Shown here in pieces: positions 36,336 through 47,430 of a stretch of 64,000 nucleotides of DNA. Made by a program: the position numbers and the translations under genes. The notes beneath the pieces are model-generated. The model saw only the letters and a list, made by a program, of their open reading frames with translations, did not search any database and was not told the origin of the DNA. The DNA is taken from NCBI GenBank assembly GCA_020091685.1, contig CM034607.1, forward strand, positions 13,382,884-13,446,883. The letters are read 5' to 3'. Numbering within the stretch: the first letter of the stretch is position 1; the number at the start of each line of letters is the position of its first letter. Source of the DNA: Lutjanus erythropterus. Taxonomy: Eukaryota > Chordata > Actinopteri > Lutjaniformes > Lutjanidae.

Positions 36336-36769
36336 TTGTACTATATCCTGTTTTGTCCATATGGCCTTATATGGGCATTTTTGTGGACTGAAAGAAAACT
36401 GGCCCAGATGGCACATCCAACATTAATGGTCTATTTTATAAGTCACCATTTTTTCATGCGTCTTCCTACTTTGGATATAATTTCATTCAATACATTAAGA
36501 TTAGAGGCACCAAAAAGACGACAGAATGCAACAATAAATTTAAAGTGAAGAAGCTGATGGAGCATTTTAAAAAGTTTTACTTACTTACTTATTTATTTAT
36601 TTATGATCAACTTGTGAAAACAAGGCCAATTAGTTGATAATATATTTACAAAATTACAAATTTACAAAAATCACCATCCTATAAGCTACATGAACATGTT
36701 CTCAAAGTTGCTGGTGTAATGTTATTTTTCAATTACACTGAGTTTCACCCTCAAGGTGGAATTGGGGCT
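36336..36769. other. AT-rich sequence with TTTA/ACTT run
   Basis: A degenerate tetranucleotide run (ACTT)n(ATTT)n lies at about 36577-36604. The rest shows no recognised feature. Confidence 0.4.
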
Positions 36770-37694
36770 GGACCTTTTTCACGGCAGCTATATTGACATG
36801 AAATATTAAACACAGGTGTTACCTATAATAACAATTCCTGTTCCATTTTGTGTAGCAGAACCTTTCCAGTCAGCCAACATGCACAATAGCAGTGCCCTGA
36901 CCCCGTCTGACCTGAATGCACCACAAACACACAGCAGTTATTCTCCCCTGAAGCCACACTGACACTGGGACGTTCAAATGTCATACTGCTGGGATTATCT
37001 TCATGTTGTAAGTCATACGAAAATCTGACAAATTGTTTCACTGCTTCCCAATTTAGCAGTAACTGAAAAGACAATGGATAGTGAAAATGTGGGGGAACAT
37101 ATTTCACTTAGTAAAACAGCATTCAGGCACTTCCTAGCTAACGTTAAAAACATTACTGCCACACACAACGCACGGATAAAGTGCTTGTAGCACACTTTTT
37201 GTATTGGACTTAATGAACATTACACAGAAACACGAGTGTGGTCCAGTGAGCAAAATATCTCATAACGTTCCTGACTTAACTAGAGCATTTCTGAAGAGGC
37301 AGCAAGACAGCTAGCTAATGTTACACTGCAAACTTGTTTAGCCTACATCCAATGTGTTTTACTTCCAGGCTTAAATAAATGTGTCCAAGGTGTGCTCTGA
37401 TGTTTCAGAATTAATTACCCCTCTACCTATTGTATTGTGTAACACTATCAAACTTAACGTTAGCTAAGAAACGGCTGAATGCAAACATTAGCTATGACAG
37501 CTTATGGGTCATTAAATATGTTTTTTTCGTTTGAAATATGGCTCTATGTCCATCCAGATTTATACTATCCATTGTGTTTTCAGTTGCTGCTTAAGGAAGC
37601 AGTGAAATTATAACAACTTGTCAGATTCCCTTTAAATATGACTTACAACAGACCCAACTATTTCATGTCAAAATGGCTGCAGAGAAAAAGGTCC
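36770..37694. mobile_element. Foldback element with long inverted arms, copy A
   Basis: The tip GGACCTTTTTCACGGCAGCT (36770-36789) with TTGACATGAAATA (36794) is mirrored by TATTTCATGTCAAAATGGCT (37659-37678) and GAGAAAAAGGTCC (to 37694). The arms continue inward: 37005-37085 pairs with about 37570-37655 (CAGTTGCTGCTTAAGGAAGC at 37582 is the partner of CTTCCCAATTTAGCAGTAAC at 37045). 37085-37150 pairs with about 37445-37510 through AACGTTAGCT-type cores. The centre contains no coding frame. A related copy is at 43250-44580. Confidence 0.7.
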
Positions 37695-38572
37695 ATCGGT
37701 GAGCCAAAACTTTATGCTGTGGTATAATTCTCCAAAGATGTACCTGTGGCTCCCGTGTTCTGCAATAAAAAGTATTTTGTCCCTCCTTTCAATCAAGCGA
37801 GTCCAGCAATAATGCCTCTTTTATTGATATGGGTTACTTATGCGGTTCATTCACATAATTGTATTGATCCACACATCGTAAGGCGTCCTCTGGCTCCACG
37901 TCCATCTGGCTTTACCCTGCTGGGCTTTAATATGTGTTTTAGCCCTGTGACAACCATTGCAAACACACTTAGCACTTTGGTGTGAGCATGAGTAAAGAGT
38001 TAGGCTTGACAGAGCACTAATGGAATTCTCCCATGAGTCTTTAGAAGCCTTTCATATGTCTTAATGAGAAATCGCCGAACGACTGCATAATGTGTGTGTG
38101 CGGTGTGTGTGGGTATGCCTTGTCTTCCGCGTTTGTGTGGATATGTGAAGGCATAGATACTTGTTTTGAGTGCGGGGGCTAATGCTGTATTAGCGGCTAA
38201 GCCTCTTAGCCACTTCCAAGCTAGGCCCTTACTCTGTCTGAGGTTAACGTTGTTGTTGAGACCCGTCACCACAATTATCCCCAATCTTGTCATTCCTGCC
38301 CTCCCAGTGCTCCCCTAACCACCTCCCCCGACTAAAATACTTGAGCTAAATTACCTAACGTGCACCCCACTGCACACATATCCCCTTTATTTATCATTCA
38401 GGGACCGGCTTACTGTTATTGATTTTTCCCATGTTAATTGAGGTAAGGGGTCTTTTTCTACCAATTCCTCTATTGATCTGAAATGCCATCAGTCAGAGGC
38501 TTAATTAAGCAGCTAATAGAGGGAAATGCTATTGATCCCATGGTGTCATGGCATTTGTGTATGTGTATCTGT
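37695..38572. other. Unique block, candidate conserved noncoding element
   Basis: Non-repetitive sequence of even composition with homeodomain- and POU-type cores: TTTTATTGATATGGGTTACT (37818), CATAATTGTATTGATCC (37853), GTTATTGATTTTTCCCATGT (38415) and GGCTTAATTAAGCAGCTAAT (38498), the last centred on CTTAATTAAG. The frame 37746-37985 has no domain. The texture resembles vertebrate conserved noncoding elements, but conservation is untested. Confidence 0.3.
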
Positions 38573-38599
38573 ATGTGTGTGTGTGTGGGGGGGGGGGGG
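38573..38599. repeat. (TG)n(G)n microsatellite
   Basis: A short TG run passes directly into a run of 13 G. Confidence 0.9.
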
Positions 38600-39614
38600 T
38601 GCTTGGTTGTGGCCGACTATTGAATGTCACAAACTGAATATTATTTAAAATTCAACTCAGTAACTTAGGCAAGGTACAAAAGCTTTTGCAGGAGCAGCAC
38701 AGTTGTCTGTAATGGCTCATTAATAGTCTGCTGATTAAGCAATAAGTGTGCCATTATTTATAGGGACTTGATGGAAGAATTACTGTGAATAAACAAGAGC
38801 ATTTTAGACTTCGACATGGACAAACAAGCAAGCAACAACAAGCCTGAGGTGTTAGGTAAAACCATGGGCGGATGGATCAATCACCTGCACAGTATCTATC
38901 TGTCACAGCAGACTATTTTTACACACACTACTTACAGCATACTCCCTAAAAAATACCAAAAACAATATGGTACACTGCACTTTATTATCTTGGTCTAATT
39001 TACTTTTCTGAATATGCATTTATCTGTTCTCCAAGATACATTTAACACAAGCCTGCATTCAGTTGCTACACCTGATGTGTTAGACTTGTTGTAGCAAGAC
39101 TTGGTCTAAAGAAGGAAATGATGCATGCAAGTGATGCTCCCTGGTGACTTTAGATGATGATACAGAGAGAGAATTGGCAAGAACAAGCAGTCCCAAAGGA
39201 TTTTAGTAATGTAGAGGGGAGAGAGGGCTCTTGATTGCGTTTTCACCAGGCTACACTGCATCTCTTTAAATAGTCTGCTCTCTGTACTTGGTTTTGACTG
39301 CATAAAGAGGAATGTCATGTAAAAAAAACGAGTTATTACTGACCCTTTTATTGCACACGAGAGCATATTCATGTCCTTATTTTGCCCGTTGTCTGCATTG
39401 CAAATAGAAAAGAACTGGCGAATGTTTAAAAAAGACCTATTACAATATACACGAGAGTTATTAAAGGGAAAACATGGAACTTTTCATGTGAATGCCCAGT
39501 CAGTATAAATGTTGTCAATTGAAGCAATACTGAATGTTATATTGGTCAAGAAAACTCAGTTGTTCTTCCTGCATCCAGTGACATCACCGGACGCAGGAGA
39601 AGATCAACCGAAGG
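38600..39614. other. Unique sequence, no gene seen
   Basis: No repeat partner, RNA gene or recognisable frame. A small candidate block of even composition lies at 38640-38800. Confidence 0.35.
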
Positions 39615-40090
39615 TAGCCTGTGACAAAATTCTGACAGTGTCAAAAATTTAGGATAGTCAAACCGCAATGTGATTGCTGCTACAACCTACATCTACTAAC
39701 CAAACAACAGGAACGCACAAAATTTTCTGTATGCTACTTTAAATTCTTAAGGCTACCTCAAGCTATCTTTGCAACAGTGGCCTTTTTTTCCCTCGCCACT
39801 ACTGGGTCTACATTCTCCTGCTCCTCTTCTTATTTGGACTTTTCCCATGTACATAAATAATACTATTGCAAGGGCTTTTCTTGCATAGCTTCATTGTTAA
39901 CCACTTTAGTGGTGCGGATGGATGGCACACACTGGCGACACACGATGCCGTTTTCTTTTATACTGACTTGCATCGTAGTGGCCAATGATTCAGTGGAACT
40001 TGTTGTTTATTAGATTCATGTCGCACAGTTTGGCTGCCAATAAACGCATAAGATTGCTGAAATTTTACAGTGTGTAGTAGGCTTAAAAGG
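39615..40090 (+). repeat. Interspersed repeat family Z, copy 1
   Basis: This aligns with 54515-54910 in the same orientation. Shared landmarks are ACAAAATTCTGACAGT (39624), AACCAAACAACAGGAACGCA (39698), GTATGCTACTTTAA (39728), CTCAAGCTATCTTTGCAA (39757) and TTGCTGAAATTTTACAGTGT (40053). No coding similarity. Confidence 0.55.
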
Positions 40091-40653
40091 AATGACTGAC
40101 TTTGAAGATGTCTGTAATACTGAGTTCCACCGCCATCATCCAGACCAAAAATAGCACGGAACAAGAAAGCACTTTGAGAAGTGTGGTGTTGACTTGGCTT
40201 GATATTGCCAAGGACACCTCCCATATTACATCTCGCCCCCCACTTGGCACATGGTGTCACCAAAATATCATCCAAAGGTGAGGTTAAGCATCTGTACCTG
40301 AGGAAAATGTCATGAAGCTCTGTTTTGAGCTATATTCTTGCATGAAAATGAGGTTCTTTGTTGTAAGAAGGCTGTATCAAGAAGAGCTGATAATCCAGCT
40401 GTATGTCAAGTATGTCAAGCTTTAATCGATGATTAACACAGCACAACCCAGACTGGTCTCTGTACTGCTGTTATTGAAAGACAAAGAAAGTCAACTGCTG
40501 GGATTTATAGACTAAATGACATTAAGTATTAAATCTCTATAGGAGCAAAAATGGCTTTGTTATGACAGTCTGAACAGAGCCCCAACTAAGCCCTTGGTTA
40601 AAACACATGGTGACATTTTAATTTCACTGGGATTCAGACACACAAACACACAC

Positions 40654-40656
<3 letters not shown>
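40091..40656. other. Unique sequence, no gene seen
   Basis: The reverse frame 39958-40275 overlaps the edge of repeat Z and has no recognisable domain. Confidence 0.35.

Positions 40657-40687
<31 letters not shown>
40657..40687. repeat. (CA)n microsatellite
   Basis: About 15 CA units, preceded by interrupted CA sequence from 40637. Confidence 0.9.
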
Positions 40688-40690
<3 letters not shown>

Positions 40691-41589
40691 GACTGAATTT
40701 GAGGCTCTGCTATTAGCCGAAGTCCATCCTATTTTGTAACCTCCCTTTTTCCAATCAAATGCACTTCCTCGCTAACACTGAGAGATAATCTCCGTCTAGG
40801 GTGTGGCGTCCGGGTAAATGTTGGGCTATATGGGGTGTGTGCATATCTGAGTCTGAGATAAAAGCTTTTCTTGTCAAGAGGCTGCCGTTACTTCGCATTT
40901 TTAGTGCTTTCTGTCATCTGTCCGGCTCCTCTCCAACATCGGAGTGCACCATGACAGAAGAGAAAATCAACCTGTCCTTTTGTAAATTTTAGCCATCATT
41001 TGGACAAGGTCAGTGCTCTGCTCTGAGTGTTTTTTGCCCTCTCATTTCTTTTTCTGTTCCTCTTTCTGAGCATATCCCTCTCATCTCTATCCACATGTGC
41101 TCTTTAAAGATGATCTCTAAAGTCACTGAAAACTGTGTGAGCTTTGGCAGCCTCTGGGCTCTGGTACATGTCTCAGATTGGAGCTTGATACGTACACTAT
41201 GATACTCCATGTTTCCTTTCCATGTCCTCGCTCTACTTACAAGCTTTCATTTAACATCAAAGATTCACTACAAGTTGAACAGCTTCATGTGAGCAAGACC
41301 ATATTTGAATCCAGCTGCTACTCATACAATCTAAATTTGATGTGAAATGAGCATGTATTGTGATTTAACTGCACAGTGTACTTCATCATCTACCTTTCTC
41401 ATCATACTTGCCCACACCTTTTATAATGGGTTTTCAACCAAACCAGTATATTGATTTATGTACAAACAAAGTGCCAGGATGAGTGTGCTGTCTTACCAAA
41501 TCAGATTTACATTTTTCTGCCACATGCAACGCAAAGCAGAGTGATATTTGCTTGTGCGTATTAACATGTATTTCCTGTGAAAACAGGGA
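40688..41589. other. Unique sequence, no gene seen
   Basis: Mixed-composition DNA with short frames on both strands (40801-40992, 41010-41210), none recognisable. Confidence 0.35.
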
Positions 41590-41960
41590 ACTGTGGAGAG
41601 GCTTGTTGCAGTAGCCAATAGCACTTAATAAGTGCTAACGCTACGCCTCCACAGCCATTCAGCTACAGACAGCAGTCCATTAACCTAGCTGACTCCTTCT
41701 GGACTGTGAGCACCCAGTGAACATGGTGAGACTGGGACCGAACGCTGCGTGGATTGTTTGTCGGGTTTGGCTCCTTGACCCCGAGGCTGAGTCAGCTAAC
41801 TTAGCAGCATGGCTAACTGAGCTAAAGGCAGTTAGTGGTTAACTATTGTAGCAACAAATAAAGCTGTCTTTGATCAGGAAACCCATTAAAATGACCTTAC
41901 ACTACTTTATCCTTGTACTTTATTCCCTGCTCAGCTAGTTGTTGCTAGCAGCTAGCAACT
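41590..41960 (-). repeat. Possible interior fragment of the CATAAGACTGTCATGAC family
   Basis: On the reverse strand, CTAAGTTAGCTGACTCAGCC (about 41785-41804) and GGAGCCAAACCCGACA (about 41760-41775) resemble CTAATTAGCTGACTCAGCAC (18581) and GAGCCAAACCCAGCA (18613) in copy 2. The terminal repeats are missing. GCTAGCAGCTAGCAACTAGC strings follow (41944). Confidence 0.35.
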
Positions 41961-42317
41961 AGCTAGCAGTGGCTGGCAGGAAACACACCATTAACATGAA
42001 TAAATTACAGATCTCTCTGTTTAACATTTTTGAAAACACAAAAGATAATGTGAGTATATAACTCAACAAAATATAACAATATTTCTAGCATTTTTAGACA
42101 TTTAATGTGGAAATGTATCATATTATAGTTTTAACACGTTCTGTCTTGTTATGTTATGTTTAATTGAAAAAAACTGAAAAAACTAATTTTAAAAATGACA
42201 CATTGTGGTTTTACAGGCAATTAGGTGCTGGACTATTTCTTGGTCAGAAATATAACATGTTAGTGAGCTTTAATTGTGTTGGTAGGTGGACTTTATTACC
42301 ACTGGGCAGAGCCAGCT
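41961..42317. other. AT-rich sequence, nothing recognised
   Basis: No gene or repeat boundary is visible. Confidence 0.35.
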
Positions 42318-42385
<68 letters not shown>

Positions 42386-42424
42386 TATACACATATATAT
42401 GTGTGTGTGTGTGTGTGTGCGTGT
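42318..42424. repeat. Compound (CA)n(TA)n(TG)n palindromic microsatellite
   Basis: The CA run (42318-42336) leads to a TA run (42337-42389), then ACACATATATATGTGT, then a TG run to 42424. The CA arm is complementary to the TG arm, so the whole is a large near-palindrome able to form a cruciform. Confidence 0.95.
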
Positions 42425-43249
42425 ACAGGTCAGACAGCAGGTATCAATTCTCTCATTTCACTCTCAGCAGGAAAGCAATCGGACATATATCATGAAGCAA
42501 CTATTCTTGAAACCAGAGACGCCACACATGCACACTAGCTCTGTAACCACATGTTGTGATGTGTGTCCATATGAAGTGCCCCCATGGAGTCAGTTCCCAG
42601 GTATATTGTGACTTGTCACCATGGGAAAAGCAGTGTAAATGATCCAGTTAACAATAACTGATACTATAGTACTGTGAATGCTGGCTCAACGTCATGGCAA
42701 CTGAGCCATCGTTAACGTTATCAGTAACACCTATGCATGCAAGCTGAAATATCTGCTGTGAAAAAGGTCCTATTGAGAACCTACAGTGGCTTTCTCATTA
42801 ATGCAGTTCACATGAAATACTTAGCTGTAACTGATGACCGTATGGCGTACACTTACCACATGGTTGCTTGATAAGATCACTTGCACGCTCAGATAAAAGA
42901 CTGACCAGCACACAGTGGGTTTATTGACAGCTGCAGGACACCCCACCTGTACTCTGTAAGATGTGGCCAAACAAAGACCACATTCTGAGGAACTGTTGAA
43001 ATGGGGCGTACCTTGTTTACCGTTTCTGCTATTTTCAGTCCAGAAATGCAGATTTCAAAAGCTTAAAATTGGAACACAATGAAAAATGGACCTGTCTAGT
43101 GTCGCTGTGAAATGTTTGATTTAACATAGCAAGAAAAGCACAGGTGTGAATGATAACGCTAATAATGGCTCTGTCCCATTTAGATGTGCCAGTAAACCAT
43201 GAGCCAGCGAGACACATTGGGACCATTCACTATACGTCACACTCAGGCT
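42425..43249. other. Unassigned sequence before foldback copy B
   Basis: No gene is recognised. Part of 43000-43249 may belong to the outer left arm of the foldback element, but I could not place the tip. Confidence 0.3.
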
Positions 43250-43678
43250 GGAGGCTCAAATGTCGTACTGCTGTGAAACAGGTGACAATGATGGTGACAA
43301 TGATTGTCATTTCAGGGACATCAGGCCATATTTCAAGCTGAAACAATATTTGATAACATAGCTTCTGTTCACAAACAGCTAACGTTAGCATTCATCCACT
43401 TCCTAGACAACACTACCATTTGATAGTGTCATGCGACATGATAGGAAAAGTGTAAATTAATTCTGAAATATTCACACACATCTCATTACGTCTGTGCTGC
43501 AGTTGTAGTGACATCAGTCAAGGAAGGCTCAATATAGCATGTGAGCGCCTTCATCAAAGAACAACATACCTCTATAGAGCGAGCGTTGTCTTGTGTGTGG
43601 GTGTGTGTGTGCACACGGTGAGGATGACTCACAGTTCAATCACTGACCACAGATTTCAGTCATGTATTGACAGGTATA

Positions 43679-43857
43679 CAGTGGTGGAAGAAGTACTCCT
43701 ACTACTTTACTTAAGTAAAATGGGCCTACTAATACAACACCACAAACTAAAAACACTCCAGCCTTCTAGTACAATTCCTGAATTTAAAGTTTTTGAAAGT
43801 AAAAGTACAGAAGTATCACCAGCTAAAGTACTTAAAATATCTGAATTAATCTTGAAA
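43679..43857 (+). mobile_element. hAT-like miniature element fragment (CAGTGGTGGAAGAAGTA end)
   Basis: CAGTGGTGGAAGAAGTACTC (43679) is a well-known fish hAT terminal sequence. It is followed by ACTTTACTTAAGTAAAATG (43705) and several AGTAAAAGTAC/TACTTAAA motifs (43798-43838). The right terminal repeat is absent, so it is truncated and no target duplication can be shown. Confidence 0.6.
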
Positions 43858-43944
43858 ACTGCCTCCAGTGACTGACACATTATATCACATTAGATTGTTA
43901 ATACTGATGATTCATCATCATCATAGTCTCTTCTTAATATATAT

Positions 43945-44265
43945 TCAGTCAGTTTTGTCCCCTTCAAGGAGTTACAAGATAAATCTGAAGGGCTGTGAGA
44001 TGATTAACAAGTAAGAGCAAGTTCTGATACACAGATCTGTTCTCATTTTTGGGACTTTTCGCTAATCTTCAATTCTTGTGAAATATCGGGTAATTAGACC
44101 TCTTTGGGACTCAGACAGTTATTTAAATGAAACCATGTGGAAAGTTTAGAGGGGAAATGTCTCTTTGGCGGAACCAACAACAACTCTGAAAGACATCTGA
44201 AATATGACAAGGGGCCGCAGGCCAAAAATGTTGAGGACATTATATACATATTTATATAAAACTGT
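43945..44265 (+). repeat. Fish interspersed repeat fragment
   Basis: Strings such as GGCTGTGAGATGATTAACAA (43991), GATACACAGATCTGTTCTCA (44026), CCTCTTTGGGACTCAGACAG (44099) and GGGGCCGCAGGCCAAAAATG (44211) match a fish repeat I recall, often found next to CAGTGGTGGAAGAAG-type hAT ends. Non-coding. Confidence 0.45.
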
Positions 44266-44580
44266 AGTGGAGGGATAGTAAATTATATGAGAAAATAAAT
44301 TCAGTTACTTTTTAGTCTAATATTATGATTTTGGCAGATGTTACTAAGAGTCACTCCAAGCTGAAGTCAGACATTTAGAGCTCTGCTGATGGGTTATCAA
44401 ATATGTCATTTTAGCTTGAAATATGGCTCGATATCTCAACAGATCTTCACTACCTATTGTCTGTTTTAATTGCAAAATGAAGAAATGGTAACTATTTGTC
44501 AGCTTTCCTATGTTTAACACGACGTTCAACCAGGAACGCAGCAATATAACATTTGAGAGAAACATGGCTGCTGTGTGAAT

Positions 44581-45849
44581 ATAGTGAATGTCAGTGGAAG
44601 TCCTGTTATTAGCTATACGTAGGTTTAACGAGTCAAAATATCGACCATGTAAAAAGTCTATAAATATAATGTAGATAGTCTGAGGTGGCTTTTAAGATAA
44701 TAATCACAGGGTATCATTTGTAGATTTACTGTATGTGATCCTCAGTACATTTTCTTCTAAGGGATTCAAATAATCCATGACGCTGCAGGACTATTAATGA
44801 TGACATAGGCTGTACCTTAATCTTACCAGCCACACCCTCTGACTTTTAAAGCGCATAATGGAAATTGTGGAAGCAGAGGTTACATGTACCTAATCAGGCT
44901 TATTCTCCCTTTTGTTGGGGGGTCCTTTTAAGATTCTGCTGCTCGCTCACTGATGTAGCGTAATTGATTTTTCCGTCAGCTTTGGTCATTTTTCATGTGT
45001 GCATACATTAACTTCTCATCCTCTCAGTGAAAGCCTCTGTTGTAGATCACACTGTATCCAGTGCATTAAAGGGAAGGAAAAAAAAAAAGAACAAATGAGG
45101 TATCAAGTAAATTCTCAGTGAATATCTGTTGTGAAAACACATAACACAGTAAATCACAATTAAAAAGAGCTCAGGCTGCTCTTAATGTGCCTGCATGAGA
45201 GTTATTACTTTGTATTGTTTTATATCTTGACAATTTTAGGCAGCGTTTCATTTATTCAGTCCGTAACAAATGATATTTCCTCCCAAATTTGTGTGCCAGC
45301 ATCACTTCATTGGTGATGAATCTGCGTTTGACTCACAAATGTGCAAGCACAAGGTTTGGCCTCTGTGTGTGTATGTGTGAAAGAGAGAGCGAGGATCTTC
45401 TCTCAGTACTATTGGCATGATACAAGACACTTTATTGTACATTTATTCCAGCATTTAAGACGATCAAGTGTGCCTCTTCGCTATTATTTTCTCATCAATC
45501 CATGGTTTTTCATTGTGGTCGTCGGCGTGAATGATTTCAGTTTGACCTTTGCACACCTTCACGGCTTCTTAGATTGTTTTTTCACTGAAAGTCATTCAAA
45601 CACTACAAGGCAGCTGAAGTGATTGGAATTTCATGGTGTTGGGAGATGTATAATTTTGAATAAAACAAAATTACTATCTCTGATTCCTTTTCTCCCCCTG
45701 TGGGCAGGTAAGTCTTGAAAATCTTTCAGTTTCAAGGACTCTCGCTCTCACTCACATAACCCTCTGATTACTGTATACTTTTATATTATTTGCTCTATGG
45801 TTGGTGGGAAAAAAAAACTTGCGCAAAACACAGGAATGATGTCATGTTG
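44581..45849. other. Unique block, candidate conserved noncoding DNA
   Basis: No gene. The parts 44760-44880 (AGGACTATTAATGATGACAT at 44787) and 44950-45620 (GTAATTGATTTTTCCGTCAG at 44960) have even, non-repetitive composition with homeodomain-like cores. The frame 45341-45622 lacks a recognisable domain. Confidence 0.3.
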
Positions 45850-46614
45850 GGGGGGTGAGGCAAAACAACACACTGATGTGATTTGATATGGGTAGCAGCA
45901 TAGGAAAAGGCTTTCCTATGCTTTCTCATAGGATAAGGCTGCAAACTGAGGGGATAGAGAGAGTAAAGAAGTCCTGGGGGTGATGGCTATGACAAGACTG
46001 TTTACGTGACACGGTGGTAGATAAACAAGCGGGCAACAGTCCAAGTATGGATTTATAAATGAAGGTATACTGGTGTAAAGTTATGCGCATGGATAATGAT
46101 GACCAGTTGACAATGATGTGTGTGTGGTTTACAACCAGTTATGAATCCCAAAGCTCTGTGGTAGACAGCACACAATAAATGGAGCATGTAGGCTGAGGTA
46201 TTCATGTAAAAAACAAGTGGCAGTAGCAAGACATTTCCTGGCGTTAACATAAAAACAACAAATGCTCCTAGTAAGGTCCCATTTTAATTTGAATGCCATA
46301 AAAGATGATCTATATGAGCTTTGAAAGAAAGACTTCGATCAGTTCTGATGCGTAAATATTTGTAGGTGTTCACAGTCTCCTTGGGCAGACATGATGGAGA
46401 CATGACACATGGAAGAACTGCTGGCACTCTCTAAAACATGACTTTGGTTTTGTCTGCTCTTAACACTAGCCTGAGGCGGGACAGGTCCGACTGAATAGCG
46501 CCAGGTTGCAGATATTCAAATGCACAGGCAACAGTGCTTGCACAACAAAATACAATAGCATCATCAGCATAAAGATGTACAAATACATTAATATTTTGTC
46601 TCACACCGTTTACA
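45850..46614 (-). pseudogene. LINE reverse transcriptase, catalytic and C-terminal part (decayed)
   Basis: Read on the minus strand, the sequence runs through NGVRQNINVFVHLYADDAIV (46610-46550), then FEYLQPGAIQSDLSRLRLVL and RADKTKVMF (to about 46436). After decayed sequence come AVYHRALGFITG and THHC (about 46165-46105), YKSILGLLPAYL (about 46060-46025) and GKAFSYAA (about 45922-45899). YADD (codons at 46560-46571) is the reverse transcriptase active-site box, here still intact. Order and spacing fit the palm, thumb and C-terminal parts of a fish L2/CR1-type LINE. Many stops and frameshifts make it non-functional. It continues beyond the Tc1-like insertion at 47072-47430. Confidence 0.75.
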
Positions 46615-47071
46615 TACCCTACCAGTCAATTGTTTGGACGCACTTTCCATTGAATGTTTTTTCTTTATTGACATAAAAAAATGGTTGAGATTATACCAAC
46701 AAAGCTGCCATCAAAGCAAAAGGTGGCTAAAATATCAAAAAGCAAAGACCTTTGCAGGTCGACAGATGCACAGGAGAAGACCACGTGTTGCCAATAAAAA
46801 GCAAAAACACTATCTTTTGCACTTGCAGTGTTATTAAATATTTGATTACAAGTGCAGAAGATGGTGTGCAAGTCTTTCATATTTTAGATTCTCAAACAGC
46901 AAAAACATTGTTCCTTGTTTTCACAGTTTTTGGTTACTACGTAATTCAGCACAATTCCATATTTCATAGTTATTATGTTTCCACTATTAATCGACAATGT
47001 AGAAAAAAAAAACAAAAAAAAAACAAAACACTGATTGACAAAATGCATCCAAACTTTTGACCGGTACTGTA
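46615..47071. mobile_element. Tc1-like miniature element inserted in the LINE
   Basis: The left end TACCCTACCAGTCAATTGTT (46615-46634) and TGGACGCACTTTCCATTGAATG (46636) mirror the right end, GCATCCAAACTTTTGACCGG (47045-47064) plus TACTGTA. This is the CAGTACCAGTCAAAAGTTTGGACACACC-type terminal repeat of Tc1-like miniature elements in fish. TA lies at both tips (46615-46616 and 47070-47071), the Tc1/mariner target duplication. The interior has no transposase frame. Removing the element with one TA rejoins the LINE reading frame on the minus strand. Confidence 0.85.
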
Positions 47072-47430
47072 GATAATAGAATAAAACAGAGGATCTTTTG
47101 ACGCACTTTTGATGAGATTGAGAAAGTTAGAGCAAAGACTATTTAACTGCACACACTGTTTTCAATTAACAATTTGAAAACCAACCAACAGCTTAATCAG
47201 ACAGGTCTATATCTTTTAATCTCTGGCATAAAATGCTATGGTCAACAGAATTAATAAAAAGGGCAATACAATATTTATTGACATCCAAATGCTTCCACAG
47301 TATCATTCACTATTTTCACATCAGCAGATATCATACTGTGCTGCTTCCTAAAACCAGACTAAAGAGGAGATATAATGTTTTTTGAGCATATATAATCCTT
47401 GATCTGCTCATTTGCCATTATCTTAAGGAC
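47072..47430 (-). pseudogene. LINE reverse transcriptase, upstream part (decayed)
   Basis: The minus strand reads, with frameshifts, SLVWF-like then SGF-KQ-like sequence (about 47365-47340), then VNDTVEA and LDVNKYCIALF-like (about 47310-47255), VDHSILCQRLKDI-like (about 47245-47210) and CSNFLNLIKS (about 47137-47108). These are the finger and first palm segments (the SGFR-QHST and FD-VDH region) of the LINE whose YADD box lies beyond the miniature element. The GVPQGS motif is mostly lost near 47100. Confidence 0.65.

Larger units (their letters stand above)
43250..44580. mobile_element. Foldback element with long inverted arms, copy B, with nested repeats
   Basis: The left arm (43258-43475) contains CATATTTCAAGCTGAAACAA (43328) and CTAACGTTAGCATTCATCCA (43380). 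The right arm (44385-44578) contains GGTTATCAAATATGTC (44391) and AGCTTGAAATATGGCTCGAT (44414). The reverse complement of the left arm reads GTTATCAAATATTG...CAGCTTGAAATATGGCC, so the arms pair. The right arm also aligns directly with 37507-37697 of copy A. The centre is filled by a hAT fragment (43679-43857) and another repeat (43945-44265), which are younger than the foldback if truly nested. Confidence 0.6.
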
